64,000 nt of DNA from JAWKXU01 sp020446465 (GCA_041396845.1 JAWKXU010000004.1:310001-374000), one strand, 5' to 3'; shown: positions 50,508-59,263, numbered from the stretch's first letter. Numbers and translations are program-made. The notes: generated from the sequence alone by a model not told the origin.

Positions 50508-51266
50508 TCAGACCATCGTCAGACCACCGGAGATCGAGATCGCCTGCCCGGTGATGTAAGAGCCATCTTCTGATGCGAGCAGCGCAACCATCCCGGCATA
50601 ATCTTCCGGTTCACCGATACGTTTTACCGGAACGCCGCGAACCATCGCGTCTTTCCATTTTTCAGCTTCCGGCCCCTGCCCCAGCGTCGCCTGCATCATT
50701 GGAGTATTCGTCGGTCCCGGACACACGCAGTTGGCCAGCACGCCCTTGCGCGCCAGTTCACGGGCGATGGATTTGGTGAAAGCGATCAGCCCGCCTTTGC
50801 ACGCGGAATAGACAGCTTCGTTGCTGGTTCCGACCCGTGCCGCATCGGACGCAATGTTGATGATGCGTCCGCCGCCGCGTGCAGCCATCTTTCCGGCCAC
50901 AGCAAAGTGCGTGTTGAGATTGCCCTTGAGGTTGATCGCGATGATCTTGTCCCACAAATCGGGGGTGGTTGTCAGGAACGGCTGCACCTTGTCCCACCCG
51001 GCATTGTTGACCAGCGCCCAGACAGGGCCAAGGTCCGCCTCGACCGCATCGACTGCAGCCTGGACCGCTTCGTAATCGCTCACATCGACGACCCAGGTCT
51101 TGACCGTTGCGTCGCCAGCCAGCTTTGCCGTTTCATCGCCTGCTTCCTGGCTGAGATCGAAGATCGCAACCTTGCAGCCTTCTGCTGCAAGACGCAGCGC
51201 GAGAGCACGACCAATTCCTTGTCCACCGCCAGTTACGATGGCAACTTTACCTTCCAGACCTTTCAC
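50508..51266 (-). CDS. badH: BadH-like short-chain dehydrogenase (2-hydroxycyclohexanecarboxyl-CoA dehydrogenase type)
   Basis: 252-residue classical SDR: VAIVTGGGQGIGRALALRLA (NAD loop), NNAG, ASDAARVGTSNEAVYSACKG with the YxxxK pair, CPGPTNTPMM and the end SISGGLTMV. NNAGWDKVQPF, IINIASDAARVG and the SGGLTM tail are shared, from memory, with Rhodopseudomonas BadH. It would oxidise 2-hydroxycyclohexanecarboxyl-CoA to the ketone used by BadI. It overlaps the MarR gene by 4 bp. Confidence 0.83.
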   Translation of the reverse strand: MKGLEGKVAIVTGGGQGIGRALALRLAAEGCKVAIFDLSQEAGDETAKLAGDATVKTWVVDVSDYEAVQAAVDAVEADLGPVWALVNNAGWDKVQPFLTTTPDLWDKIIAINLKGNLNTHFAVAGKMAARGGGRIINIASDAARVGTSNEAVYSACKGGLIAFTKSIARELARKGVLANCVCPGPTNTPMMQATLGQGPEAEKWKDAMVRGVPVKRIGEPEDYAGMVALLASEDGSYITGQAISISGGLTMV

Positions 51267-51847
51267 TTCTTTTCTCCATCAGATGCTTTGCCGGCCCGCT
51301 TACGGGGCGCAGCAGATTCCGTATCTTCGTCCAGCAGTTCCTGCAGACGATATTTGATTTTCACGAGTGTTTCCGCCGCTCCGTCCAGTTCCTGTTCGGA
51401 AATGGTCGCAAGAATGTCCGTTTCCACCGTTTCCACCCTGGAACGGATGCGGTTCACCAGGCTTTGACCTTCTGCGGTAAGATAGACCCGCTTAGCCCGC
51501 GCATCACGCTCATCGCTGCGCCGTTCGACATAGCCTGCGTTTTCCATACGCTCGACCAGCCCGCCGACCGCTACTTTGGTCAGGTCGAGATCTGCGGCAA
51601 GCGCAGTCATCTTCATGCCATCACGGCGTGACAGGAAAGCCAGCACCCACCACTGCGAACGCGTCATCCCAAGTGGTTTGAGCGCACGATCAACGACGAT
51701 GCGCCGCATCCGCGAAACATCGTGGATGAGAAAGGCAAACCGTAGCGAATTGTCGAGCCGCTTGCGCGTGGCAGCGTCCTTGCCGTCTCCGGCCGACACT
51801 TCGTTATCCACTTGCGCGTCCTTGCTCATAAAAACAGCGTCCATCAC
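51263..51847 (-). CDS. MarR-family regulator (BadR-like by context)
   Basis: 194 residues with a central winged helix: MTRSQWWVLAFLSRRDGMKM, then LTKVAVGGLVERMENAGYVE and the wing RRSDERDARAKRVYLTAEG. The long charged N and C termini are unusual. In Rhodopseudomonas the MarR protein BadR controls badHI-aliAB in response to an alicyclic CoA ester. A MarR gene inside a badH/badI-like operon suggests an analogous role. Start ambiguous: GTG 51847, ATG 51844 or ATG 51829. Confidence 0.85.
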   Translation of the reverse strand: MMDAVFMSKDAQVDNEVSAGDGKDAATRKRLDNSLRFAFLIHDVSRMRRIVVDRALKPLGMTRSQWWVLAFLSRRDGMKMTALAADLDLTKVAVGGLVERMENAGYVERRSDERDARAKRVYLTAEGQSLVNRIRSRVETVETDILATISEQELDGAAETLVKIKYRLQELLDEDTESAAPRKRAGKASDGEKK

Positions 51848-53007
51848 CGGTTACGCGCCAGCTTGCCCTTGAACATCTCACGGGCGATAATCGTCTTCAT
51901 GATCTCTATCGAACCACCGGCGATCTTGACGATGCGAGCATCGGCATAGGCGCGGCAAATCGGATATTCCCACATGTAGCCCCAGCCGCCGAAGAGTTGC
52001 AGACACTTGTCTACGGCTTCGCAGTGCAGTTCTGACGTGGTCATCTTGGCCATGGCAGCATCGACCGGATCGAGCTTGCCTTCCATGAACAGTTCGATGC
52101 ACTTGTCGGTAAAGACCCGCGCCATCACCGCGCGCGCCTTGAGGTCGGCCAGGACAAATTGCGTATTCTGGAAATCGGCGATCGTCTGCCCGAAGGCCTT
52201 GCGCTCGCTAGTGTAATCGACAGTCCATTCGATAACCGTCTCTGTCACTGTGGCGGAGCGTATGGCCTGCGCCAGACGTTCCTGCGACAGCTTCGTCATC
52301 ATGATTTTGAAGCCTTCACCCTCCTTGCCGAGCATGGCGCTGGCCGGAACGCGAAGATCTTCAAAGAAAAGTTCGGAGGTGTCCTGCGCCTTCATCCCCA
52401 GCTTGTCGAGGTTCTTGCCGCGCTTGAAACCGGGCAGACTGGTGTCGACCAGGAACAGGGTGACGCCCTTGGCCCCGGCGTCGCTATCCGTCTTGGTGGC
52501 CAGGACCAGAATGTCGCACATCTGCCCGTTGGAAATGAAAACCTTCTGCCCATTGATGACGTAATCATCGCCATCGCGCACGGCCTTGGTCTTGATCGCC
52601 TTGAGGTCGGACCCGGCATGCGGCTCCGTCATGCCCAGCGAACCGATTGCCTCACCGCTGACCATTTTGGGCAGCCACTGCGCCTTTTGTTCGTCGGTGC
52701 CGAACGCCAGAATATAGCTTGCCACAAGGTCCGTATGGATAAGGAAGCCGGGGCCACTGGTGCCAACGCGCCACAATTCCTCGAACACCACGACATCATA
52801 AAGGTAGTCTGCACCGATCCCGCCGAACTCTTCGGGCACAGTGCAGCAAAGCATACCTGCCTCACCCGCCTTCAGCCACAAATCCCGCGGAACGATGCCG
52901 TCCTTTTCCCACTGATCGTGATAGGGGACAATTTCCTGCTCCATGAACTTGCGGACGGAATCCCGCCACATTTCATGCTCGGACGTAAAAAGGTTGCGTT
53001 CGATCAT
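51844..53007 (-). CDS. Acyl-CoA dehydrogenase (candidate alicyclic-acyl-CoA dehydrogenase)
   Basis: 387 residues: SLGMTEPHAGSDLKAIKTKA, GGWGYMWEYPICRAYADARI. The MCAD-position glutamate is replaced (IAGGSIEIMK instead of 'YEGTS'), while QERLAQAIRS supplies an isovaleryl/long-chain-type catalytic glutamate in the earlier helix. In this operon it could desaturate a cyclohexane- or branched-acyl-CoA (AliB- or BadJ-like role). It overlaps the MarR gene at GTGA. Confidence 0.88.
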   Translation of the reverse strand: MIERNLFTSEHEMWRDSVRKFMEQEIVPYHDQWEKDGIVPRDLWLKAGEAGMLCCTVPEEFGGIGADYLYDVVVFEELWRVGTSGPGFLIHTDLVASYILAFGTDEQKAQWLPKMVSGEAIGSLGMTEPHAGSDLKAIKTKAVRDGDDYVINGQKVFISNGQMCDILVLATKTDSDAGAKGVTLFLVDTSLPGFKRGKNLDKLGMKAQDTSELFFEDLRVPASAMLGKEGEGFKIMMTKLSQERLAQAIRSATVTETVIEWTVDYTSERKAFGQTIADFQNTQFVLADLKARAVMARVFTDKCIELFMEGKLDPVDAAMAKMTTSELHCEAVDKCLQLFGGWGYMWEYPICRAYADARIVKIAGGSIEIMKTIIAREMFKGKLARNR

Positions 53008-53020
53008 CGCGTATCAGTCC

Positions 53021-53917
53021 TTATTTCTGGGCAGCCTTCGACTTTGCCGTCGAGGCCTCAATCGCTTCGCGCGCCGCGCGCCATTGATCGTCAGTCATGT
53101 TGGTGAGATCGGCAAAGGTGCTGGGTGCTGCCAGATGCTGCCCGCCATCAATGGCAATGGTCTGCCCGGTGAGATAATCGCAACCATCGGACAGGAGGAA
53201 GGCGATCAGGTTCGTCAATTCCGGCATATTGCCAAAACGGCGCAGCGGGATCGTGTCGCAATTCGTTGCCGAGCTCTGCGTATCGGGCAGCGGGTTAAGC
53301 TTTTCCCACGCTTCAGGCGTGGGGAATGGCCCCGGCGCGGTGGCGTTAAGGCGAATACCGTAAGGCCCCCATTCACTTGCCAGCGACATCGTCATCGCGT
53401 GGAGCGCCGTCTTGGCCATGGCAGAGGGCACTACAAAAGCGGAACCCGTCCATACCCAGGTAACAAGGTTGGACACGACCGATCCCTTGATCCCCTGGTC
53501 GATCCAGCGCTTGCCGCATGAAAGCGTGGCATGGAAGCTGCCATCCATGACTGTCGAGGTAATGGCCCGGAAGCCACGCGCGCTCAGATCCTTGGTCGGC
53601 GAGATGAAATTGGCGGCCGCATTATTAACAAGGCCGGTAAGCGGCGCATCCTGCCAGATGCCTTCGATCATCACATCCACTGCATCGGCATCGCGCACGT
53701 CGCAGGCATGAGCCTTTACCACGCCGCCGGTCTTTTCAGAGATGGCGTTCGCAGCCTCCTCCAGCATGCCGAGTCGCCTGCCGCAAATGTGGACCTTGGC
53801 CCCAAGCGCGGACATCGCCGTTGCGATTTCCTTGCCAAGGCCACCGCCACCGCCAGTTATGAGAATGACCTTGTTGGCCAGCGCATCATCACGAAAAATC
53901 ACAGCAGGCTCTCCCAT
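53021..53917 (-). CDS. 2,4-dienoyl-CoA reductase-like SDR
   Basis: 298 residues. NADP loop LITGGGGGLGKEIATAMSAL, then LVNNAAANFISPTKDLSARG, which is the DECR/PECR family motif. The active site is S-x3-K (PSAMAK), not Y-x3-K, as in peroxisomal and mitochondrial dienoyl-CoA reductases. It ends with a charged tail of about 30 residues. First gene of the minus arm; it reduces conjugated double bonds in unsaturated ring or chain intermediates. Confidence 0.85.
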   Translation of the reverse strand: MGEPAVIFRDDALANKVILITGGGGGLGKEIATAMSALGAKVHICGRRLGMLEEAANAISEKTGGVVKAHACDVRDADAVDVMIEGIWQDAPLTGLVNNAAANFISPTKDLSARGFRAITSTVMDGSFHATLSCGKRWIDQGIKGSVVSNLVTWVWTGSAFVVPSAMAKTALHAMTMSLASEWGPYGIRLNATAPGPFPTPEAWEKLNPLPDTQSSATNCDTIPLRRFGNMPELTNLIAFLLSDGCDYLTGQTIAIDGGQHLAAPSTFADLTNMTDDQWRAAREAIEASTAKSKAAQK

Positions 53918-54051
53918 GCTTCATTCACCACTATGACTAGAGGCTTGCCAAGAGTTCGTCAACCTGTTTACTATTGTTGCAGCAAGCAGCGGGGAATCAC
54001 CTCGCCTGCCTGCATCACGAACGCCACTGCACGATTATACGGTTGGGAGCC
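53918..54051. promoter_or_regulatory. Divergent promoter between the two arms of the supercluster
   Basis: This 134-bp region separates the minus-arm SDR start from the plus-arm HMGCS-DUF35 gene. GGGAGCC serves as ribosome site for the plus gene. I see no long palindrome. GTTTACTATTGTTGCAGCAA in the AT-richer middle is the likely promoter and regulator-binding segment. It should drive both arms of the cluster. Confidence 0.45.
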
Positions 54052-55479
54052 ATGGACGCCTACATCTCATCTATCGCCGGATATCTGCCATTATTGCGGC
54101 TGAACCGCGCCGACGCGGCGCGCGAATTTTCCTGGGCGGGCCTACCCCTTCCCCGTAAAGGTCTGCGCGCTGTTGCAGGCTGGGACGAAGACCCGCTGAC
54201 GATGGCAGTCGAATCGGCTCGTTCGCTTGTTGACGAATCAGCGCCTGACGCGATTCGCTTTGCATCGACCTCCGCCTATTTCACTGATCGCGCCCAGTCC
54301 GCGATCATGCTGGATGCGCTGGCCTTGCCCCGGACGACTCGCAGCAGCGACGTTGCCAACACGCGCCGCGCAGGCACATCGGCGTTGCTTGACGCACTGT
54401 TGGCCGCCCGCGACGAAATCGTGGCCGTTGCGGAAAAACGCGATGTGCAGCCCGGCAACCCCAGCCAGCTTGCCTTTGGCGATGGCGCGGCAGCAATCCG
54501 CACCGGCACCAGCGGCGGCGCGCGGCTTGTCGGTCATGCTTCGCTGACGCATGACTTCATCGACCGCTACAGCTCGCGCGAGCACCCTACCTCCTATGCT
54601 TATGAGGAACGGTTTGCCCGTGACGTTTCGATAGCCGAAATGTTGCTTCCGGCCGTGCGCGCTGCATGTGAAAGTGCAGGAATTGAACCCTCGGCCATTG
54701 CGCAAGTCGCGGTTGCGGAGCCAGTCGGCGGGTGCTGGGCATCCGGCGCGCGCAAACTTGGCATTGAAGCCACCAACCACTGCGCCACCGTTTCGGACAA
54801 TGCGGGCGATCTGGGCGCGGCCCACGCGCTATACGGGTTTGGCCTTGCGCTCCATTCGGCAAAAGTGGGCGATTACGTCCTTCTCGCCGGGTTCGGGAGC
54901 GGGGTCGATGCGCTGATTTTCGTTGTCGAAAGAGACGTTCCGGGCGCATCCGCCATGGCCGCTGCACTGGAAGAAGGCGACACGCTGTCGGGCATCACCC
55001 GCTTCCTCAGCCTCACTGGCTCGATAGATATTGACTGGGGCATGCGTTCAGAGTTTTCCCAGAAGGCGCAAGCCACCGTTCTGGAGCGCATCGGCCGGGA
55101 CATGATCGGCTTTATCGGTGGGCGCGACAGCACGGGTAACGTCCAGTTTCCCAAAAGCGATATCCCCGTGAACCCGGCGCTGGGTGCAGTCGAAAAACTT
55201 GAAGACGTGCGCCTTGCCGAGGATACAGCCACAATCGTTTCGATCACGGCGGACAGGCTCAATTTCACGCCCGACCCGCCATTCGATTTTGGCCTCGTGC
55301 AGTTTGACAATGGCGCACGAGTGCTGATGGAAATGACTGACCGGCCAAAGGGCGGTTTCGCCGTCGGCCAGAAAGTTCGTATGCGCCTGCGTATCAAATC
55401 GCAGAACAAGGCGCTCGGCTTCCGCACCTATTTCTGGAAAGCCGCCCCACTCACCCGCCAGCAACTGGGAGACGCCTGA
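54052..55479 (+). CDS. HMG-CoA-synthase-like / DUF35 fusion, catalytic residues apparently lost
   Basis: 475 residues. Residues 1-345 have a ketoacyl-synthase-III/HMG-CoA-synthase-like thiolase fold (AFGDGAAAIRTG, VSDNAGDLGAAHALYG, GFGSGVDALIFVV). About 355-465 is a DUF35 OB-fold. Aligning RRAGT (105-109) on the family's CKAGT puts Arg where the nucleophilic Cys belongs, and VAEP (221-224) replaces HQP. The DUF35 zinc-ribbon cysteines are absent too (no Cys after 340). It is probably a structural or CoA-binding partner of the next gene, a thiolase overlapping by 1 bp (TGATG). Start ATG 54052 follows GGGAGCC. Confidence 0.8.
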   Translation: MDAYISSIAGYLPLLRLNRADAAREFSWAGLPLPRKGLRAVAGWDEDPLTMAVESARSLVDESAPDAIRFASTSAYFTDRAQSAIMLDALALPRTTRSSDVANTRRAGTSALLDALLAARDEIVAVAEKRDVQPGNPSQLAFGDGAAAIRTGTSGGARLVGHASLTHDFIDRYSSREHPTSYAYEERFARDVSIAEMLLPAVRAACESAGIEPSAIAQVAVAEPVGGCWASGARKLGIEATNHCATVSDNAGDLGAAHALYGFGLALHSAKVGDYVLLAGFGSGVDALIFVVERDVPGASAMAAALEEGDTLSGITRFLSLTGSIDIDWGMRSEFSQKAQATVLERIGRDMIGFIGGRDSTGNVQFPKSDIPVNPALGAVEKLEDVRLAEDTATIVSITADRLNFTPDPPFDFGLVQFDNGARVLMEMTDRPKGGFAVGQKVRMRLRIKSQNKALGFRTYFWKAAPLTRQQLGDA

Positions 55480-56678
55480 TGGCCAAGGGCATCAAGGACA
55501 AGGTCGCCATTATCGGCATGGGCTGCACCCGCTTTGGCGAACGCTGGGACGTCGGTGCGGACGGGCTGATGGTCGAAGCATTTGCAGAAGCTCTTGCGGA
55601 TGCGGGAATAGAGCGCGACCGGATTGGCGCTGCATGGGTCGGCAATGCGCTGGATGACATCAACGTGGGCAACAGCGCCCTGCCCGCCGCCCATGCCTTG
55701 CGGCTGAAACAGATTCCTGTGACGCGCGTCGAAAACATGTGCGCCACCGGAACAGAGGCACTGCGTGGCGCCAGCTATGCCGTGGCGTCCGGCGCGGTTG
55801 ATATTGCGCTCGCCATCGGTGTCGAAAAGCTGAAAGACACCGGCTATGGCGGATTGCCGCTCAGGACCAAGGGCGTGCAGAACGATTTGTGGATGCCTTA
55901 CGGCTCCGCACCGGGCACATTCGCGCAGCTTGCCGGGGCCTATGCCGCCAAGCATGGCATTGATGCGGCTGACCTGAAACGCGCCATGGCGCACGTTTCA
56001 TGGAAGAGCCACCAGAATGGGACAAAATCGCCCAAGGCGCACCTGCGTAAAGCGATTGAAATGGACAAGATTATCGGCGCTCCACTGATCGCCGATCCGC
56101 TTGGCCTGTTCGATTGCTGCGGCGTGTCAGACGGGGCGGCGGCAGCCATTGTCACGACACCCGAAATTGCGAGGGAACTGGGTATTTCCAACCCGGTGAC
56201 AGTCAAGGCGATCCAGCTTTCAGCCAGCAACGGGACGGAACTGCAATTTTCCGACTGGGATGGCGCATCTGTTCCCAACACGCAGGCTGCTGCAAAACGA
56301 GCCTATGCAGAGGCTGGCATTTCCGATCCGCGCAGCGAAATCGACATAACCGAAGTGCATGACTGCTTTTCCATTACAGAACTGGTCACCATGGAAGACC
56401 TTGGCCTGTCCGATCCGGGACGTGCGCCAGCCGATATTCTCGACGGACGTTATGATGCAGACGGTGCAATCCCGTGCCAGCTTGATGGCGGGCTGAAATG
56501 TTTCGGCCACCCGGTTGGCGCAACAGGTCTGCGCATGGTCTATGAGGTCTATAACCAGTTGTCCGGCCGCGCAGGTGATAGGCAGAAAGACAACGTCCGC
56601 ATCGGGCTGACACATAATCTGGGTGGCGCGCCATTCAACTCTGTGGCAGCCGTCGCCATCCTTGGGCGAATGGATTGA
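55479..56678 (+). CDS. SCP2-type thiolase / acetyl-CoA acetyltransferase
   Basis: 399 residues. Nucleophilic C88 in VENMCATGTEALRGA, HDCFSITELVTMEDLG, and GGLKCFGHPVGATGLRM with the general-base cysteine and GHPxGATG histidine. This is the SCPx/lipid-transfer thiolase branch, and the catalytic set looks intact, so it should really cleave or form 3-ketoacyl-CoA. Related enzymes work as complexes with DUF35 proteins (archaeal thiolase-HMGCS-DUF35, steroid aldolase Ltp2-ChsH2). The 1-bp overlap with the DUF35 fusion implies the same here. Confidence 0.9.
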   Translation: MAKGIKDKVAIIGMGCTRFGERWDVGADGLMVEAFAEALADAGIERDRIGAAWVGNALDDINVGNSALPAAHALRLKQIPVTRVENMCATGTEALRGASYAVASGAVDIALAIGVEKLKDTGYGGLPLRTKGVQNDLWMPYGSAPGTFAQLAGAYAAKHGIDAADLKRAMAHVSWKSHQNGTKSPKAHLRKAIEMDKIIGAPLIADPLGLFDCCGVSDGAAAAIVTTPEIARELGISNPVTVKAIQLSASNGTELQFSDWDGASVPNTQAAAKRAYAEAGISDPRSEIDITEVHDCFSITELVTMEDLGLSDPGRAPADILDGRYDADGAIPCQLDGGLKCFGHPVGATGLRMVYEVYNQLSGRAGDRQKDNVRIGLTHNLGGAPFNSVAAVAILGRMD

Positions 56679-56691
56679 TAGGGGAGAGAAA

Positions 56692-57147
56692 ATGGCAGGT
56701 CTGTATTTCGATGAGTTCACCGAGGGCCAGGTGTTCGAGCACGAAGTGCGTCGCACTGTGCTCGACATGGACAATATGCTCTATTCGTCGCTGACGTATA
56801 ATCCGGCGGCGATCCATATCGATCACGCTTATTGCGAAACAACGGAGTTCGGCAAACCGCTGATGAACTCCATGTTCACGCTCGGCCTTGTTATCGGCCT
56901 TTCGGTGCAGGATACCACCTTTGGCACCACTATTGGCAACCTGGGCATGACGGAAACGACGTTCCCCAAGCCGGTCTTTGCAGGCGATACGATCCGCAGC
57001 CAGACGACCGTTCTGGCGCTGCGCGAAAGCAAGTCGCGCCCGACACAGGGAATCGTGACTTTCGAACATGTCGGCTTCAACCAGCGCGATGAAATGGTGT
57101 GCCGCACCGTGCGTAACGCGCTCATGATGAAGAAACCCGTATCATGA
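56692..57147 (+). CDS. MaoC-family dehydratase (RipB/itaconyl-CoA-hydratase-like)
   Basis: 151 residues, hotdog fold, ATG after GGGGAGAG. The hydratase motif is modified: TYNPAAIHIDHAYCE in place of GDxNPLH, so the usual Asp is not in its standard place. GNLGMTETTFPKPVFAGDT is typical of MaoC proteins paired with CitE-like lyases (mesaconyl- or itaconyl-CoA hydratases, Rv2499c-like). Coupled by ATGA to the lyase gene. Confidence 0.83.
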   Translation: MAGLYFDEFTEGQVFEHEVRRTVLDMDNMLYSSLTYNPAAIHIDHAYCETTEFGKPLMNSMFTLGLVIGLSVQDTTFGTTIGNLGMTETTFPKPVFAGDTIRSQTTVLALRESKSRPTQGIVTFEHVGFNQRDEMVCRTVRNALMMKKPVS

Positions 57148-58025
57148 GGCTGCGTTCACTTCTGTTCGTGCCGGGGGATTCTGAAAAGAAGTTCGGCAAG
57201 GCGCGCGAAACCGGCGCGGATGCGCTGATTTTAGACCTTGAGGACGCAGTTGCCGCCTCGCAAAAGCCCGTTGCGCGCGAAATGGTGAAAGGCTGGATCG
57301 ATCAGGCCAACGATATAGAGCCTGCTCTTTTTGTCAGGGTCAATCCGCTGGATAGCGGCCTGACACTGGCGGACCTTGCCGCTGTCGTTCGACCGGGACT
57401 GGCTGGTATTCTGGTGCCCAAAGCCAATGGCGGCCATGATATCCAGCGTATCGACAACTATCTGTCGGCTCTGGAAGAAAAGGCTGGCATCGCGCAAGGA
57501 ACAGTCAAGATTGCCGTCGTCTGCACCGAAACGCCTGCCGCAATGTTCGCGCTCGGCACATATCAGGGGGCGAGCGACCGGCTGGTCGGCCTGACCTGGG
57601 GCGCAGAGGATCTGGGCGCTGCCATCGGCATTACGGATAACAAGGAACCGGACGGCAGCTGGACCTTCCCTTATCAGGTCGCGCGCGCGCAGTGCCTGTT
57701 TGCCGCTTCGGCAGCGGGTGTGGCGCCGATCGATACGCTTTACGGCAACTTCAAAGACCCCGAAGGTCTTGAAACGGATTGCCGCCGCGCCCGCCGCGAT
57801 GGCTTCACCGGGCGTATCGCAATTCACCCCGCTCAGGTCGAAACGATCAACCGGTGCTTTACCCCGTCAGAGGAAGAAGTCGCATTCGCCCGCCGCGTGG
57901 TAGAAGCCTTTGCCGCCAATCCCACTGCAGGGACGCTGGGGATCGACGGCAAGATGGTCGACCTTCCGCATCTGACGGCTGCCCGCAAAACTCTGGCGGC
58001 TGCTGGCGTAGAGATTCTGGACTAA
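57144..58025 (+). CDS. CitE-like CoA-ester lyase (HpcH/HpaI family, RipC/CLYBL-like)
   Basis: 293-residue TIM-barrel with LRSLLFVPGDSEKKFGKA, the metal region ILDLEDAV, LVPKANGG, and TWGAEDLGAAIG. It is the CitE-like group that cleaves beta-hydroxyacyl-CoAs such as citramalyl-CoA or malyl-CoA to acetyl-CoA plus a keto acid. Following a MaoC gene, as in itaconate-degradation operons (hydratase then citramalyl-CoA lyase), it suggests a C5-dicarboxyl-CoA end product is processed here. Confidence 0.87.
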   Translation: MRLRSLLFVPGDSEKKFGKARETGADALILDLEDAVAASQKPVAREMVKGWIDQANDIEPALFVRVNPLDSGLTLADLAAVVRPGLAGILVPKANGGHDIQRIDNYLSALEEKAGIAQGTVKIAVVCTETPAAMFALGTYQGASDRLVGLTWGAEDLGAAIGITDNKEPDGSWTFPYQVARAQCLFAASAAGVAPIDTLYGNFKDPEGLETDCRRARRDGFTGRIAIHPAQVETINRCFTPSEEEVAFARRVVEAFAANPTAGTLGIDGKMVDLPHLTAARKTLAAAGVEILD

Positions 58026-58086
58026 CCGGCGATAGCGCCACCGTGGCCAGTTTTCGGCCCGAAAAAGCAAAGCAAGGATACCTGAA

Positions 58087-59253
58087 ATGGAAATCGAACT
58101 CAGCGATATTCACACAGAAATTCAGGATAACGTTGGCAAAATTGTCGATTCGTTCGACGATGAATACTGGTCAAACCTCGACCAGGCCGGCCAATTCCCG
58201 CACGAGTTTCATCGCGCCATGGCCGATGCTGGCTGGCTGGGTATCACCATGCCCGAAGAACTGGGTGGCGCTGGGCTTGGCGTGACCGAAGCGGCCATCA
58301 TGATGAACCGTGTCTGCCAGGGATCGGGTGGCTATTCGGCAGCTTCCACAATCCACCTTAACCTGTTCGGCCCGCACGCCGTCGTGGTGTTCGGCACGCC
58401 GGAGCAGAAAGAGCGGATGCTGACCCCGCTGATCAAGGGTGAGGACAAGGCCTGTTTCGGTGTGACCGAGCCTGACGCTGGCCTCGATACGACCAGCATC
58501 AAGACTTTCGCGACCAAGGTGGATGGCGGCTATCGCATCACCGGACGCAAGATCTGGACATCATCAGGACAAGTCGCGAACAAGATCGTCATTCTTGCCC
58601 GCACCACCCCCAAGGAAGAATGCAAACGCCCGACAGACGGCATGAGCTTCTTCTATACCGATCTCGACCACGACCAGATCGAGGTGCGCCGCATTCCGAA
58701 AATGGGCCGCAACGCTGTCGATTCCAATGCGACATTCATCGACGATTACTTCGTGCCCGATGAAGATCTGATCGGTGAGGAAGGCAAGGGATTCCACTAT
58801 ATCCTGCACAGCCTCAACCCGGAGCGTATTCTTGTCGCCTCCGAAGCCATCGGTCTGGGCCAAGGCGCGCTGAAACGCGCCGCCCAATATGCAGCCGAAC
58901 GCAGCGTCTTTGGCCGTCAGATCGGCATGAACCAGGGTATCCAGCACCCGCTGGCGGAAAACTGGATGTATCTGGAATCCGCCTTCTGGACAGTGATGCG
59001 CGCGGCCTACCTCTATGACGCGGGCAAGCCGTGCGGGGCGGAAGCCAATGCTGGCAAGTTCCTGGGCGCACGCGCTTCGTTCGAAGCCTGCACCCGCGCC
59101 GTGATGACGCATGGCGGCATGGGATATTCGCGCGAATATCAGGTCGAGCGCCTGTTCCGCGAAAGCATCCTGCTGCGCATTGCGCCTGTCACCGAACAGA
59201 TGATCTGCAATTTCATCGCCGAGAAGGTTCTGGACCTTCCCAAGAGCTACTGA
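58087..59253 (+). CDS. Acyl-CoA dehydrogenase
   Basis: 388 residues. ACFGVTEPDAGLDTTSIKTF, HGGMGYSREYQVERLFRES, and the C terminus ending KVLDLPKSY. The MCAD-type catalytic glutamate is missing (RIAPVTEQM), while LNPERILVASEAIGLG offers the isovaleryl-type glutamate. It lies 61 bp after the lyase and starts the second half of the plus arm. The order MaoC-CitE-dehydrogenase is also that of mycobacterial branched-chain clusters (Rv2499c-Rv2498c-fadE19 group, from memory). Confidence 0.88.
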   Translation: MEIELSDIHTEIQDNVGKIVDSFDDEYWSNLDQAGQFPHEFHRAMADAGWLGITMPEELGGAGLGVTEAAIMMNRVCQGSGGYSAASTIHLNLFGPHAVVVFGTPEQKERMLTPLIKGEDKACFGVTEPDAGLDTTSIKTFATKVDGGYRITGRKIWTSSGQVANKIVILARTTPKEECKRPTDGMSFFYTDLDHDQIEVRRIPKMGRNAVDSNATFIDDYFVPDEDLIGEEGKGFHYILHSLNPERILVASEAIGLGQGALKRAAQYAAERSVFGRQIGMNQGIQHPLAENWMYLESAFWTVMRAAYLYDAGKPCGAEANAGKFLGARASFEACTRAVMTHGGMGYSREYQVERLFRESILLRIAPVTEQMICNFIAEKVLDLPKSY

Positions 59254-59263
59254 GGAATTTGAC

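Noticed and set aside
58087..59253. Suspected inactivation of the acyl-CoA dehydrogenase because the C-terminal catalytic Glu is missing
   Set aside because: A glutamate at the isovaleryl-CoA-dehydrogenase position (LNPERI) is present, so the enzyme is probably active with a relocated base. The same applies to 51844-53007.
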